From Deltaproteobacteria bacterium (GTDB lineage: Bacteria > Desulfobacterota > BSN033 > WVXP01): a DNA stretch of 40,645 nt. Positions 7,024 through 15,330 of the stretch are shown here, one piece after another (position 1 is the stretch's first letter; every line of letters starts with the position of its first letter). The stretch spans positions 1 through 40,645 of the forward strand of contig JAFDHF010000037.1 of assembly GCA_019308905.1 (NCBI GenBank), written 5' to 3'. The notes under the pieces were generated by a model. It saw nothing but the letters and a program-made list of their open reading frames with translations. It ran no database searches and was not told where the DNA came from. Position numbers and translations under genes: made by a program.

Positions 7024-8883
7024 ATGTTTGGCTATCATGGAAGATTGCTGAGAGTGGACCTTACCCGTCGAAGAGTCGAGATCGAGGATCTGGACGCAGG
7101 ACTGGTCGAGAGATACGTCGGAGGCGCCGGGATCGAGGCAGAGATCCTCTACCGCGAGACATCTCCAGATACCGACCCACTCGGCCCTGAGAACCTCCTC
7201 ATGGCAGTCTGCGGCCCCTATACGGGGACACCTGTTCCCGGTTCCAGCAGGCACCACATGATGGCCCGCTCTCCGCTCACAGGACTCCTGGGAGAGGCGA
7301 ATGTGGGTGGATCCTGGGCTGTTCGTTTCAAGAAGACCGGGTTTGATGGAATCGTCATCACCGGGAAGTCCGAAGACCCGGTCTACCTCTGGATCCATGA
7401 CGGGGGAGTAGAGTTCCGTGATGCACGGCACGTATGGGGAAAGGACTCCTACGAATCGGCGGCTCTCCTCAAGTCCCAAACCTCGGAGAAGGCCACCGTC
7501 GCGGTGATCGGCCCTGCCGGGGAGAGGCTCGCGAGGGTGGCCGGTATCCCCCATATCGGCCACATAGTGAGATCTGCGGCTCGTACCGGCCTGGGAGCGG
7601 TGATGGGCTCCAAGAACCTCAAGGCTCTCGTAGCCTATGGAACGAAAGGGCTTCCTCTGGCAAGACCCGAACTTCTGCAAGAGGATGTCAAAGCAGCCCT
7701 GCCCCGTGTCCGGAAGGCGACGGAAACCTTTGGAAAATACGGAACTTCGGGGGGGATCGAGAACTACGAAAAGATAGGAAATTTCCCGATCAAGAACTGG
7801 AAGCAGGGGCGCTGGGCCGGAGCGAGCAGGATCTCCGGGGTGGCCATGCACGACACGATTCTTGTTGGAAGGAGGGCCTGTTTTCGATGTCCAATCGCCT
7901 GTGGCCGCCACATTCGGATCTCAGAGGGACCGTATGCACCCCTGGAGTGCGAGGGCCCGGAGTACGAGACCCTGGGCACTCTCGGCGGCGAGTGCATGGT
8001 GGATGATCTGGCCGCCATATGCAAGGCAAACGAGCTCTGCAACCGCTATGGGCTTGATACTATCTCCACGGGATCCATTATCGCCTTTGCCATGGAGGCC
8101 TATGAAAGGGGGATTCTGACCCGCCGGGATACCGACGGCGTGGACCTGGTCTGGGGAAGCGGGCAGGCCCTGGTGGAGATGGTACACAAGATGGGAAAGA
8201 GGGAAGGGATCGGAGAACTCATGGGAGAGGGATCGAGGAGAATGGCCGAGGCCTTGGGCAGCAACGCGGTGGAATTTGCGGTTCATGTGAAGGGGCTCGA
8301 GCCTTCTGCCCATGATCCCAGGAGGTTTTTCAGCCAGGCCCTCTCCTATGGGACGGCAGCAAGAGGCGCCTGCCACAATGCCAGTTGGAGCCATCCCTAT
8401 GAGCTCAGCCTCAACATGCCCGAGATCGGGATTCCAGAGGCCCAGGACCCTTACCAGATCGAGGGAAAGGCAGAGTTCACCGCAAAGCTCCAGAACCTTA
8501 TGTGCATGATGGATACCCTGGTCATCTGCCGGTTTACCCAGGTGGGAAAGGCGGTCGATGTCACGGATATGGTAAGGTGGCTCAACCTGGTCACAGGCTG
8601 GGAAGTGGACATACCGGGGTTCATGAAGACCGGGGACCGGGTATTCAACCTGAAGAGGCTCTACAATACTCGCCTGGGAGTCAGCCGGAAAGACGACTTC
8701 CTGCCGCCGAGATTCTTGACCCTGAAGAGGACAGGCGAGGGATTGACCAATCAGCTCCCCCACATGGGGCAACTCCTCGCCGACTACTACGCCTACCGGG
8801 GATGGAGCGAAGAGGGAGTTCCAACACCAGAGAAGTTGGACGAACTGGGTTTGGACGGTGCCTTTTCTACTCCTTTTCCATGA
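7024..8883 (+). CDS. aor: aldehyde:ferredoxin oxidoreductase, tungstopterin AOR family
   Basis: A 619-residue protein of the AOR family, which oxidises aldehydes to carboxylates and reduces ferredoxin using bis-pterin tungsten and a 4Fe-4S cluster. It opens with the family start YHGRLLRVDLT. The N-terminal pterin-binding region (to about 210) contains TGTPVPGSSRHHMMARSP and ARTGLGAVMGSKNLKA. The cluster ligands are C286-x2-C289-x3-C293, with C502 as the distal cysteine. Three ATGs compete (7003, 7018, 7024); GGAGG is best spaced for 7024. The length matches typical AORs. The substrate cannot be told from sequence; the neighbouring acetoin-type dehydrogenase would release an aldehyde. The 3' end overlaps the convergent next gene by 17 bp. 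Confidence 0.9.
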   Translation: MFGYHGRLLRVDLTRRRVEIEDLDAGLVERYVGGAGIEAEILYRETSPDTDPLGPENLLMAVCGPYTGTPVPGSSRHHMMARSPLTGLLGEANVGGSWAVRFKKTGFDGIVITGKSEDPVYLWIHDGGVEFRDARHVWGKDSYESAALLKSQTSEKATVAVIGPAGERLARVAGIPHIGHIVRSAARTGLGAVMGSKNLKALVAYGTKGLPLARPELLQEDVKAALPRVRKATETFGKYGTSGGIENYEKIGNFPIKNWKQGRWAGASRISGVAMHDTILVGRRACFRCPIACGRHIRISEGPYAPLECEGPEYETLGTLGGECMVDDLAAICKANELCNRYGLDTISTGSIIAFAMEAYERGILTRRDTDGVDLVWGSGQALVEMVHKMGKREGIGELMGEGSRRMAEALGSNAVEFAVHVKGLEPSAHDPRRFFSQALSYGTAARGACHNASWSHPYELSLNMPEIGIPEAQDPYQIEGKAEFTAKLQNLMCMMDTLVICRFTQVGKAVDVTDMVRWLNLVTGWEVDIPGFMKTGDRVFNLKRLYNTRLGVSRKDDFLPPRFLTLKRTGEGLTNQLPHMGQLLADYYAYRGWSEEGVPTPEKLDELGLDGAFSTPFP

Positions 8884-9403
8884 ACTCTATGATCACCTGT
8901 GCGGTCATCTCCGCCGCATAGGCGGTGACATCGACACACTTCAGATACTCACCGGTGTCATGGAAGGCTTTGTTTGCCTTCATGTCTCTGAAGTCGACCC
9001 CGCTGATGTCGCTGCATCGGGTGCTGCCCGCAAGGGGAGGCCTGCGATCAGCCAGCCACAACTCCACCAGCCTCTGAGCAGGAGGAGCGACGCGCATCAG
9101 ATCTTCCCAACCCGTTCTCAAATCCCTGCGTCCGCCAAAGACCATGCCCAGGACCAGCCCTCCCGCGATCAGGGCCCCGCATGAGCCCTGGGAGCTATGG
9201 AGGAAACCCGGCAAACCGGCCGTGGCCGACATAAAGAGCGAGTCCTGGACTCCAAAAAGTTCAAAAAAGGTCATAAGCACACATTGAGTACAGCCCGCGT
9301 AGGTCTTCTCATAGAAGTAGGCCCGCTCCATAGCCTCCTTCTTGAAAAGCTCGGGATTGTCGATAACCAGATTGGCTTTGTCCCTGAACTCTGGATGTAA
9401 CAA
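8867..9403 (-). CDS. C_GCAxxG_C_C family redox protein
   Basis: The product has the pattern of the C_GCAxxG_C_C family: an AGCTQC segment, then SQGSCGALIAGGLVLGM, and a later Cys in KCVDVTAYAA. Members are small, cysteine-rich, presumably redox-active proteins of unknown biochemical role, common in anaerobes. A TTG start at 9403 (about 178 residues) is chosen because AGAAGAGGAGGGG lies 9 nt upstream; the frame remains open to 9526 without another ribosome site. It is the last gene of the minus-strand dehydrogenase series and converges on AOR, overlapping its last 17 bp. That proximity hints at a redox role near AOR or the E3, which is inference. Confidence 0.75.
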   Translation of the reverse strand: MLHPEFRDKANLVIDNPELFKKEAMERAYFYEKTYAGCTQCVLMTFFELFGVQDSLFMSATAGLPGFLHSSQGSCGALIAGGLVLGMVFGGRRDLRTGWEDLMRVAPPAQRLVELWLADRRPPLAGSTRCSDISGVDFRDMKANKAFHDTGEYLKCVDVTAYAAEMTAQVIIEFMEKE

Positions 9404-9532
9404 TGGTTTTCCCCTCCTCTTCTGATCAACTGTTTCACCACGCACACCGCATCCCGTCCAACCCAGCCGTGAAAAGAATATCATACCCCTTCGGGTCTTT
9501 TTTCGATCGAATCGTACTCGCAGCAAGACTCC

Positions 9533-10954
9533 TCAAGGTGACGCCTTCTGGTCCATCGTGTCGAGCCCGTCGTTTACGGCCTCGGCAAGGGCTTCGGCAA
9601 AGGATGGATGGGGATATATCACCTCCCTTATCTCGTTGAGGCTGAGCTCGTTCTTCATGGCCATAGAGGCCAAGGCGATGAGTTCCGTGGCCCGGTATCC
9701 GATGATGTGGACTCCCAGGACCTCGCCATACCTCTTCTCAAACACGATCTTTACGATTCCCTCCGACTCGCCGAAGATGGCCGGCCGTGAACCAGCCGCA
9801 AAGGGGAAATAGCCGATCCCGATCTCCTCCTCCCTCTTCTCAGCTTCTTCTTGGGTGAGTCCGATCGAGGCGAGTTCCGGGCTCGTATAGAGGCATATGG
9901 GAACCAGCTCGTACTCGATCCGCGGATTTTCACCGCCCAGCCGCCGGGCCAAGACCCTCCCTTCTGTCACGGCCTTGTGGGCCGTGTATCTCCCGCCCAC
10001 TGCGTCCCCGATCGCGTAGACACCCGGTACCCGGGTCATCAGATCACCGTCCACCGGGACGAGCCCCTCCCTCAGGGACAGGCCTATCCTGCCCAGGTTG
10101 AGGCCCTCCACCTCCGCCTCTCGATCTCCCGGGACCAGGACCCTGTCCACCTTGAGGGACCTGGTACCCTTTCTGCCCTCCAGGGTCAGCTCAACAGGTC
10201 CGCCCTTGGTCCCGGTTTCGACCCGGGCCACCCTTGTGCCGGTGAGAAGATCTATCTTCTTCTCCCTGAGGACTTTTCTATACCTCGAAGTGATCCCCCT
10301 ATCCATGTCTGGAAGGATACGGGCGTCATGGACAACGAGGTGGACCTTTGAGCCGAGATAATGAAAAATCTCGGCAAAGGTCATTGCCCGCACACCTCCA
10401 CCCACGATGGCAATGCTCCCCGGAACCGACTCCATGTTCAGGGCATCCGTAGTATCCCATATGTACTCATGGTCGAAGACAAGGGGAGGGGTCGACTTGC
10501 AGCGCGACCCGGTTGCAATTACCACATACCTGGAGTGGATGACCTGCCCGGAGGGGTTGACCGATACGGTTCGAGGGTCGAGGAAAGCCGCCCCGCCTCT
10601 GGCGATGGTCACACCCCGAGCCTCAAGGGTCTTCTCTGTTCCACTCACCAGGAGATCCACAACCCGGTTCTTCCGGTCCATCACCTTCTCGAAACTGAGC
10701 CTCACCGGGGTTCCGTCTTTCTCTATGTACTCGCAGTCGCCAAGCAGCCGGTATTGGTTCAAGTCGTGCAGAAGACACTGGGTCGGCACACACCCTCTGA
10801 CCAGGCACGTTCCGCCTATCCTTTCTCTTTCAACCAGGGTGACGGTAAAACCTCTGCTCACCGCCTCGAGAGCAGCTGCATACCCCCCCGGTCCTCCCCC
10901 GATGATGGTGAGATCGCAAGTTATCCTCTCCTTGTTTTCCATGCTCTGTTCCAC
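9533..10954 (-). CDS. lpdA: divergent dihydrolipoyl dehydrogenase (E3) of an acetoin/pyruvate-type complex
   Basis: A 473-residue flavoprotein disulfide reductase that would reoxidise dihydrolipoyl-E2 with NAD(P). It has the FAD motif GGGPGG (19-24), the redox disulfide C50-x4-C55, the dimerisation domain and the HPxxxE motif (PHPSFAEA) that supplies the active-site base. Several usually invariant positions differ. The Lys after the disulfide is Gln59 (VPTQ for IPSK). The second nucleotide motif reads GGGVRAMT, so its partner Glu is Thr192 and the third Gly is Ala190. The acidic residue ending the next strand is lost, and GR.PN is replaced by GDREAE. It still looks intact rather than decayed. 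A GTG start at 10954 is favoured by GGGAGG; ATG 10942 is the alternative. Next upstream is E2. Confidence 0.85.
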   Translation of the reverse strand: MEQSMENKERITCDLTIIGGGPGGYAAALEAVSRGFTVTLVERERIGGTCLVRGCVPTQCLLHDLNQYRLLGDCEYIEKDGTPVRLSFEKVMDRKNRVVDLLVSGTEKTLEARGVTIARGGAAFLDPRTVSVNPSGQVIHSRYVVIATGSRCKSTPPLVFDHEYIWDTTDALNMESVPGSIAIVGGGVRAMTFAEIFHYLGSKVHLVVHDARILPDMDRGITSRYRKVLREKKIDLLTGTRVARVETGTKGGPVELTLEGRKGTRSLKVDRVLVPGDREAEVEGLNLGRIGLSLREGLVPVDGDLMTRVPGVYAIGDAVGGRYTAHKAVTEGRVLARRLGGENPRIEYELVPICLYTSPELASIGLTQEEAEKREEEIGIGYFPFAAGSRPAIFGESEGIVKIVFEKRYGEVLGVHIIGYRATELIALASMAMKNELSLNEIREVIYPHPSFAEALAEAVNDGLDTMDQKASP

Positions 10955-11006
10955 ACACCTCCCTCGGCTTGGTCCCCCGTAAATGCTCCGCAGGAAGACC
11001 TCCGTC

Positions 11007-12239
11007 TCACACCGTGCACATCAGGTACGGATCTTCAAGAAGCCCGGAGAGCTCCTGGAGAAAGGCCGCAGCCATCGCCCCGTCTACGATCCGGTGATCC
11101 ACGGACAATCCCAGGTTGACCGTTGGGCGGACTGCGAGTTCTCCTCCGACCACCACCGGTCTCTCCTTCATTCTTGCCACAGAGAGGATCGCGGTTTCAG
11201 GAGGGTTGATGATCGAGGTGAAAGAGTCGACATTGAACTGGCCGAGGTTTGAGACGGTAAAGGTACCACCCGAGACATCATCCAGAGTGAGCTTCTTGGT
11301 GCGAGCCCTGTCGAGGATATCTTTTCTCGCCCCGGCGATTTGGCCCAGGGTCAGTTCGTTCACCCTTCGGATAACCGGAACGATCAACCCCTCCTCGAGG
11401 GCCACGGCCAGACCGATATTCACCTCTTCATGAATCTTGATGGTCTTGCCCTCGAGGCTCGCGTTGAACAGGGGGAACTTCTCTATGGTGGTCGCAACGG
11501 CCTTCAGGATGATGTCATTAAGGGAGAGCCTCACACCGGTGGTCGATTCTATCGCCCCGGAGAACCTCTCCCGAAATCCGATCATCCCGGTGCCTTCCAC
11601 CTCGCACGAGAAGTGAACGTGGGGGACATCCCTGGAGCTCGCCGTAAGCCGCTGCCCGATGATCTCCCGCATCCGAGTCAGGGGAACGGCAGCCCCCAAC
11701 CTGATGGCGGCCTCCCCGGAAGGCCACTCCTCAGCGAGCTCCCTCCCTTTGGCCCCTTCCACAACAGCCAGCACATCGTCCCGGGTGATTCGGCCGTCAG
11801 GGCCGGTCCCTTTTATCCGGGAGACGTCAATACCCTTCTCCCTGGCAATCTTTCTGGCAATGGGGGTGATTTTGATCCGCGGACCCTTCGAGGGTCCTGA
11901 GGAAGCCTCAGCACGAGTCTCGGAAGGGGCCCCAACCGCCCTGTCACCTACAGGGACCCCGGAATCTGCGGCCGAAACCGCTGATGCGTCAAAAACCTCC
12001 CCCTCCTCCACCACAACCCCTATGACCCGCCCCACACCAGCAACCCTCCCCTCCCCTACCAGAATCCTGGCAAGGATCCCGGAGAGGGGCGCCTCGATCT
12101 GATAGGTGATCTTCTCGGTCTCTATCTCAGCAATAACATCCCCCTCCTCAACCCGGTCTCCTTCCCTGCAATGCCATTTGACAACCTTCCCCTCCTTCAT
12201 CGCCATTCCGAGTTTCGGCATGATCACATTAGCAGCCAT
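11007..12239 (-). CDS. dihydrolipoamide acyltransferase (E2), acetoin/pyruvate dehydrogenase type
   Basis: A 410-residue E2 core protein with one lipoyl domain (1-75, lipoylated K43 in ETEK), an Ala/Ser-rich linker, a peripheral subunit-binding domain around TPIARKIAREKGIDVSRIKGTGPDGRI (here about 125-160), and a catalytic acyltransferase domain ending in DHRIVDG with the catalytic His near residue 382. It accepts the acyl group from E1 and passes it to CoA. The partner E1 genes are 4 kb away on the other strand. The ATG at 12239 is preferred over a GTG at 12248 because GGGAG is correctly spaced. Acetoin, pyruvate and branched-chain complexes cannot be separated by eye. Confidence 0.88.
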   Translation of the reverse strand: MAANVIMPKLGMAMKEGKVVKWHCREGDRVEEGDVIAEIETEKITYQIEAPLSGILARILVGEGRVAGVGRVIGVVVEEGEVFDASAVSAADSGVPVGDRAVGAPSETRAEASSGPSKGPRIKITPIARKIAREKGIDVSRIKGTGPDGRITRDDVLAVVEGAKGRELAEEWPSGEAAIRLGAAVPLTRMREIIGQRLTASSRDVPHVHFSCEVEGTGMIGFRERFSGAIESTTGVRLSLNDIILKAVATTIEKFPLFNASLEGKTIKIHEEVNIGLAVALEEGLIVPVIRRVNELTLGQIAGARKDILDRARTKKLTLDDVSGGTFTVSNLGQFNVDSFTSIINPPETAILSVARMKERPVVVGGELAVRPTVNLGLSVDHRIVDGAMAAAFLQELSGLLEDPYLMCTV

Positions 12240-12340
12240 CGAATCCACTCCCAGCCGTCGATCTTTGAGTCAAAAATCAAAGCCCGGAGAGCTCTCCCCC
12301 TCGCGGAAGCTCTCCGGAGCCGGGCCTATGCGACAGGCAC

Positions 12341-13123
12341 TCAATAGGGTGTTACACCCCCGCAGATGTTGATCGCCTGCCCGTGTATGTAGTCTGCTTC
12401 CCTTGAAGCCAGGAAAGCGACAAGGGAGGCGACGTCCTCCGGCTTTCCCATCCTTCCCAGAGGCACCGAAGCCACGAATTTCCGGCGATTCTCCTCCGGG
12501 GATCTCCCCAGGTACTTGCCAAACCCCTGATCCAAAAGGCTGAACATGTCTGTCTCGATAAATCCCGGGCACACGGCGTTGACATGGATATGATGAGGAC
12601 CCAACTCCTTTGCCAACACCTGGGTCAGCCCGATAACCCCGAATTTAGAGGCGCAGTAGTGGGCGAGAAACCGGTCACCCCGCTTGCCTGCGTTGGAAGC
12701 GATATTGATGATTTTCCCCTTCTCCCTCTTGATCATCTCCCGGGCCACGTGCTTGCTGAAAAGAAAAGGACCCTTCAGGTTGACCGCCAAGACCCGGTCC
12801 CACTCCCCTTCGCTGATCTCAACAACCGGGGTTATGGCAAGGATCCCTGCATTATTGACCAGGATGTCGATCCTTGCGAGCCGCCCCATCACCTCTGACA
12901 CAACCGACTCTACGTCTCTTTCAACCGAGACATCAGCAGCCACGGGGAAGCCCCGGCCCCTGGGATTGATCTCTCCGGCCTCATGGGAGACTCTCTCCGA
13001 GTTCTCCTTGCTGATGTCACAGACCACCACGTGGGCCCCTTCTCGAGCAAGCCTCAGGGCAATACCCCTTCCGATTCCACGGCCGGCTCCCGTGACGATG
13101 GCAACCTCGCCCTCCAGTCTCAT
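12341..13123 (-). CDS. SDR-family NAD(P)-dependent oxidoreductase (260 aa)
   Basis: A classical short-chain dehydrogenase: nucleotide-binding TGAGRGIG near the N-terminus, NNAG (residues about 88-91), catalytic Ser in INIASNAG and Tyr/Lys in YCASK, and a C-terminal GQAINICGG typical of FabG- or polyol-dehydrogenase-like members. It would interconvert a hydroxyl and a keto group of a small soluble substrate. The ATG at 13123 follows GGGGGG by 4 nt. It lies between E2 and another SDR in a minus-strand series starting with a butanediol-type dehydrogenase, so a sugar or diol substrate is likely. Confidence 0.88.
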   Translation of the reverse strand: MRLEGEVAIVTGAGRGIGRGIALRLAREGAHVVVCDISKENSERVSHEAGEINPRGRGFPVAADVSVERDVESVVSEVMGRLARIDILVNNAGILAITPVVEISEGEWDRVLAVNLKGPFLFSKHVAREMIKREKGKIINIASNAGKRGDRFLAHYCASKFGVIGLTQVLAKELGPHHIHVNAVCPGFIETDMFSLLDQGFGKYLGRSPEENRRKFVASVPLGRMGKPEDVASLVAFLASREADYIHGQAINICGGVTPY

Positions 13124-13149
13124 GATCCCCCCATTACACGGCGTGGCTG

Positions 13150-13944
13150 TTAGTAGATGGCCTTTACCCATCCGCCACTCACGTCGATGCTCGCTCCGGT
13201 CATATACGTGTTTTTCGCCGAGCAGAGAAAGACGATGACCTGGGCCAACTCCTCTGGGCTGCAGAAGCGCTTGATGGGTGTGTGCTGCCTTGCATGGTTT
13301 TCCATGTACTCATCCGCGCTGATCCCCTGCTGCTTCCCCCAGACTCCGGCCCAGTACTCCCACAGGGGCGTCCTGGTGAGCCCCGGGTTCACGTTGTTTA
13401 CCAGTATGTTGTAATCCACCAGTTCTTCGGCCAGGCACCTCGAGAACATCATCAGCGCGGCCTTGGTCACATTGTATACCGGGCAGTAAGCCGCCGGCTG
13501 CTTGGCATAGATAGAAGAGATGTTGACTATCCGCCCCCAACCATTCTCCTTCATATGGGGAATAACAGCACGGGAACACCGGATAGCGCTCATGGTGTTC
13601 AGGTCCCAGTAGTGTTGCCACTTCTCGTCCGGTGTGGTTTCGATCTTCTCGTCGCTCCCCGTACCTGCGTTGTTGATGAGAATATCGATCCTTCCCAACG
13701 TCCGGGCCGCCTCCTTGACGAAGTTCTCGATGTCTGGAAGCCTCGAACAGTCGGCCACCACTCCCAGGGCCCTGGTGCCGAACTTCGACTGGATCTCCCT
13801 GGTAGCGGCATCCAGTTTCTCCTTGTTGCGCGCGCATATAGCCACATGGACCCCCTCCTTGGCCAGCGCCTCCGCGCATCCTCTTCCGATGCCATAACTC
13901 CCCCCGGTTATGAGGGCAACACGATCCCTGAGTTCCAGATCCAT
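13150..13944 (-). CDS. SDR-family NAD(P)-dependent oxidoreductase (264 aa)
   Basis: A second classical short-chain dehydrogenase with TGGSYGIG (nucleotide binding), NNAG, the catalytic Ser in IVNISSIYA and the YNVTK active-site motif. The C-terminus GASIDVSGGWVKAIY is of the usual type. The ATG at 13944 follows AAGGAGG by about 9 nt. It lies 26 bp upstream of the other SDR on the same strand and 40 bp downstream of the Zn-dehydrogenase, so all three are probably co-transcribed. The two SDRs are clearly different proteins, not a recent duplication. Confidence 0.88.
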   Translation of the reverse strand: MDLELRDRVALITGGSYGIGRGCAEALAKEGVHVAICARNKEKLDAATREIQSKFGTRALGVVADCSRLPDIENFVKEAARTLGRIDILINNAGTGSDEKIETTPDEKWQHYWDLNTMSAIRCSRAVIPHMKENGWGRIVNISSIYAKQPAAYCPVYNVTKAALMMFSRCLAEELVDYNILVNNVNPGLTRTPLWEYWAGVWGKQQGISADEYMENHARQHTPIKRFCSPEELAQVIVFLCSAKNTYMTGASIDVSGGWVKAIY

Positions 13945-13984
13945 CTTCTCCCTCCTTGTCGTTTTCTGAACCCACTGCGGGCAT

Positions 13985-15034
13985 TCAACCCGGTTTAACA
14001 AGAATCTTCAAGTGGGCCTCCTTGTGCTGGAGCAGAGCTTCGAAGCCCTTCTCTATGAGGTCGTCAAGCATTATGCGGCCAGTTATGAGCCCCTCGCCGG
14101 ACAGTCTCCCGTCGGCCAACAGGCGCAGAACAGTATCAAACTCGTCGATGTAACAGAGAGAACCGACAACTTCTTTCTCCGTGAAGACGAGGTCATTGAA
14201 ATGGAATGAGGAGGGCTCCGAGAAGACCCCCATGATGACGGCCCGCCCTCCCCTTCTCACCAGATTCACTGCCATTGAGCCGGTCTCCCGTGCCCCCACA
14301 CATTCGATCACCACGTCTGGTCCGACACCCCCCGTCTGATCGAGAAGCTCTACCTCGAAATCCTCTTCCAGGGGATTCAAGTGGACAGCCCCGTACGACT
14401 CCGCCTTCTTACCCCGGACGGGGGAGACCTCAATTGCAAAGAGCCGGCTGGCCCCCGCAGCCCTGGCCGACTGGAGTGCCATGAGACCTATGGGCCCTGC
14501 CCCCACCACGGCCACCGTGTCCCCCTCAAGGACGCCACCCCTGCGAATGGCATGGACAGCCGCTGCCATTGGTTCGACCAGGGCTGCCACGTCATCTTCC
14601 ACCTGGGGAGGTATCAGGTAACACTGCTCGGCCTTGACGTTGATGTACTCGGCAAAGGCACCGTGCGAGGCGAGCCCGATGCCTCCCAGCTTCTCACAAA
14701 TGGGATACTGGCCCCTCTTGCACCAATAACACTCACCGCAGGTGTAGAGGGTATTGGTGACGATGCGGTCACCGGGCTTAAGACTGTCGACACCACGACC
14801 ACACTCGACGACTTCACCGGAGAATTCATGGCCCAACACAACAGGCGGCTTCACCCCGGTAAGGGGATGCCGATCCATCCGGATCATGATCGGGCCTGCC
14901 TCGTATTCGTGAAGGTCGGTGCCGCAGATCCCACACCAGTAGACCCTGGCCTTGACATAACCCTCGGCCGGAGGGGTATCGGGAAAATCCTCGATTCGGA
15001 CGTCCCTCCTCCCATACCAAACCGCTGCTCTCAA
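13985..15034 (-). CDS. Zn-dependent medium-chain alcohol dehydrogenase, 2,3-butanediol/sorbitol dehydrogenase-like
   Basis: A 349-residue medium-chain dehydrogenase. Catalytic zinc ligands are C37 (GICGTD) and H69-E70 (GHEFSGEV). The structural zinc site is C99, C102, C105 and C113. The Rossmann motif is VVGAGPIGLMALQSA. The start AAVWYGRRDVRI and the HEFSGEV environment resemble (R,R)-butanediol dehydrogenases, which oxidise 2,3-butanediol to acetoin, but sorbitol and threonine dehydrogenases are close relatives. Translation most likely starts at TTG 15034, with GGAGG 9 nt upstream. A perfect palindrome ggtcgcgacc (15036-15045) lies between ribosome site and start. It is the first gene of the minus-strand transcript and stands behind a LacI-type operator candidate. 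Confidence 0.85.
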   Translation of the reverse strand: MRAAVWYGRRDVRIEDFPDTPPAEGYVKARVYWCGICGTDLHEYEAGPIMIRMDRHPLTGVKPPVVLGHEFSGEVVECGRGVDSLKPGDRIVTNTLYTCGECYWCKRGQYPICEKLGGIGLASHGAFAEYINVKAEQCYLIPPQVEDDVAALVEPMAAAVHAIRRGGVLEGDTVAVVGAGPIGLMALQSARAAGASRLFAIEVSPVRGKKAESYGAVHLNPLEEDFEVELLDQTGGVGPDVVIECVGARETGSMAVNLVRRGGRAVIMGVFSEPSSFHFNDLVFTEKEVVGSLCYIDEFDTVLRLLADGRLSGEGLITGRIMLDDLIEKGFEALLQHKEAHLKILVKPG

Positions 15035-15058
15035 TGGTCGCGACCTCCCTCCTTCAGC

Positions 15059-15068
15059 TTACCGGTAA
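15059..15068. promoter_or_regulatory. LacI-type operator candidate O1 (Zn-dehydrogenase promoter)
   Basis: TTACCGGTAA is a perfect 10-bp palindrome with the CG centre typical of LacI-family sites. It overlaps the expected -10/start region of the minus-strand promoter and lies 25 bp before the dehydrogenase start. A near-identical site (O2) stands before the LacI gene. The core resembles what I recall of the E. coli gluconate repressor (GntR, LacI family) site. Confidence 0.6.
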
Positions 15069-15095
15069 CAAAACAAAAAAGGACCTTTTTGTCAA
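15067..15095 (-). promoter_or_regulatory. candidate promoter of the minus-strand dehydrogenase operon
   Basis: On the minus strand a perfect TTGACA (15095-15090) is preceded by ttc. A 17-nt spacer leads to TTTGTT (15072-15067), a weak -10. The palindrome O1 overlaps this -10 and the start point. The weak -10 lowers confidence; position and -35 raise it. Confidence 0.45.
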
Positions 15096-15261
15096 GAACA
15101 AAACTGCCTGAGCTGCCTCGTCTCCATGGCAAGGACCCACGGCCTGAAGAGCCGGTCCTTCCACGGGATCCGAGATCCCAGAAACCCCGAAAACGTGCCG
15201 GATATTCAGCTGCCTCTTCGGATCTCCTTTTGAGGGGAAAAAAAGCGGGAGCAAAAAGGAC

Positions 15262-15290
15262 TTGACAGGGATACTGTTATTCATTAAAAA
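15262..15290 (+). promoter_or_regulatory. candidate promoter of the LacI regulator/E1 operon
   Basis: A perfect TTGACA (15262-15267), a 17-nt spacer and TAAAAA (15285-15290) form a promoter with a weak -10. The operator candidate O2 begins 12 bp downstream. The longest open frame of the regulator starts inside this -35 box, which argues that the true start lies further down at 15331. Confidence 0.45.
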
Positions 15291-15301
15291 CGTAGCCAGG
15301 G

Positions 15302-15311
15302 TTACCGGTCA
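15302..15311. promoter_or_regulatory. LacI-type operator candidate O2 (LacI promoter)
   Basis: TTACCGGTCA matches O1 at nine of ten positions, and both continue with CA. It lies just after the LacI promoter and about 20 bp before the regulator's ATG. This is the position expected for negative autoregulation. Confidence 0.55.
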
Positions 15312-15330
15312 CATAGGAGAGGTCGACGAG

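Noticed and set aside
6637-7911. 424-codon minus-strand open frame
   Set aside because: It is antisense to the well-supported MoaD-like and AOR genes and has no domain; an artefact of GC-rich codon use.
10567-14580. GGTTCGA tracts resembling tRNA T-loops
   Set aside because: Isolated matches inside coding regions without acceptor or anticodon stems; no tRNA found.
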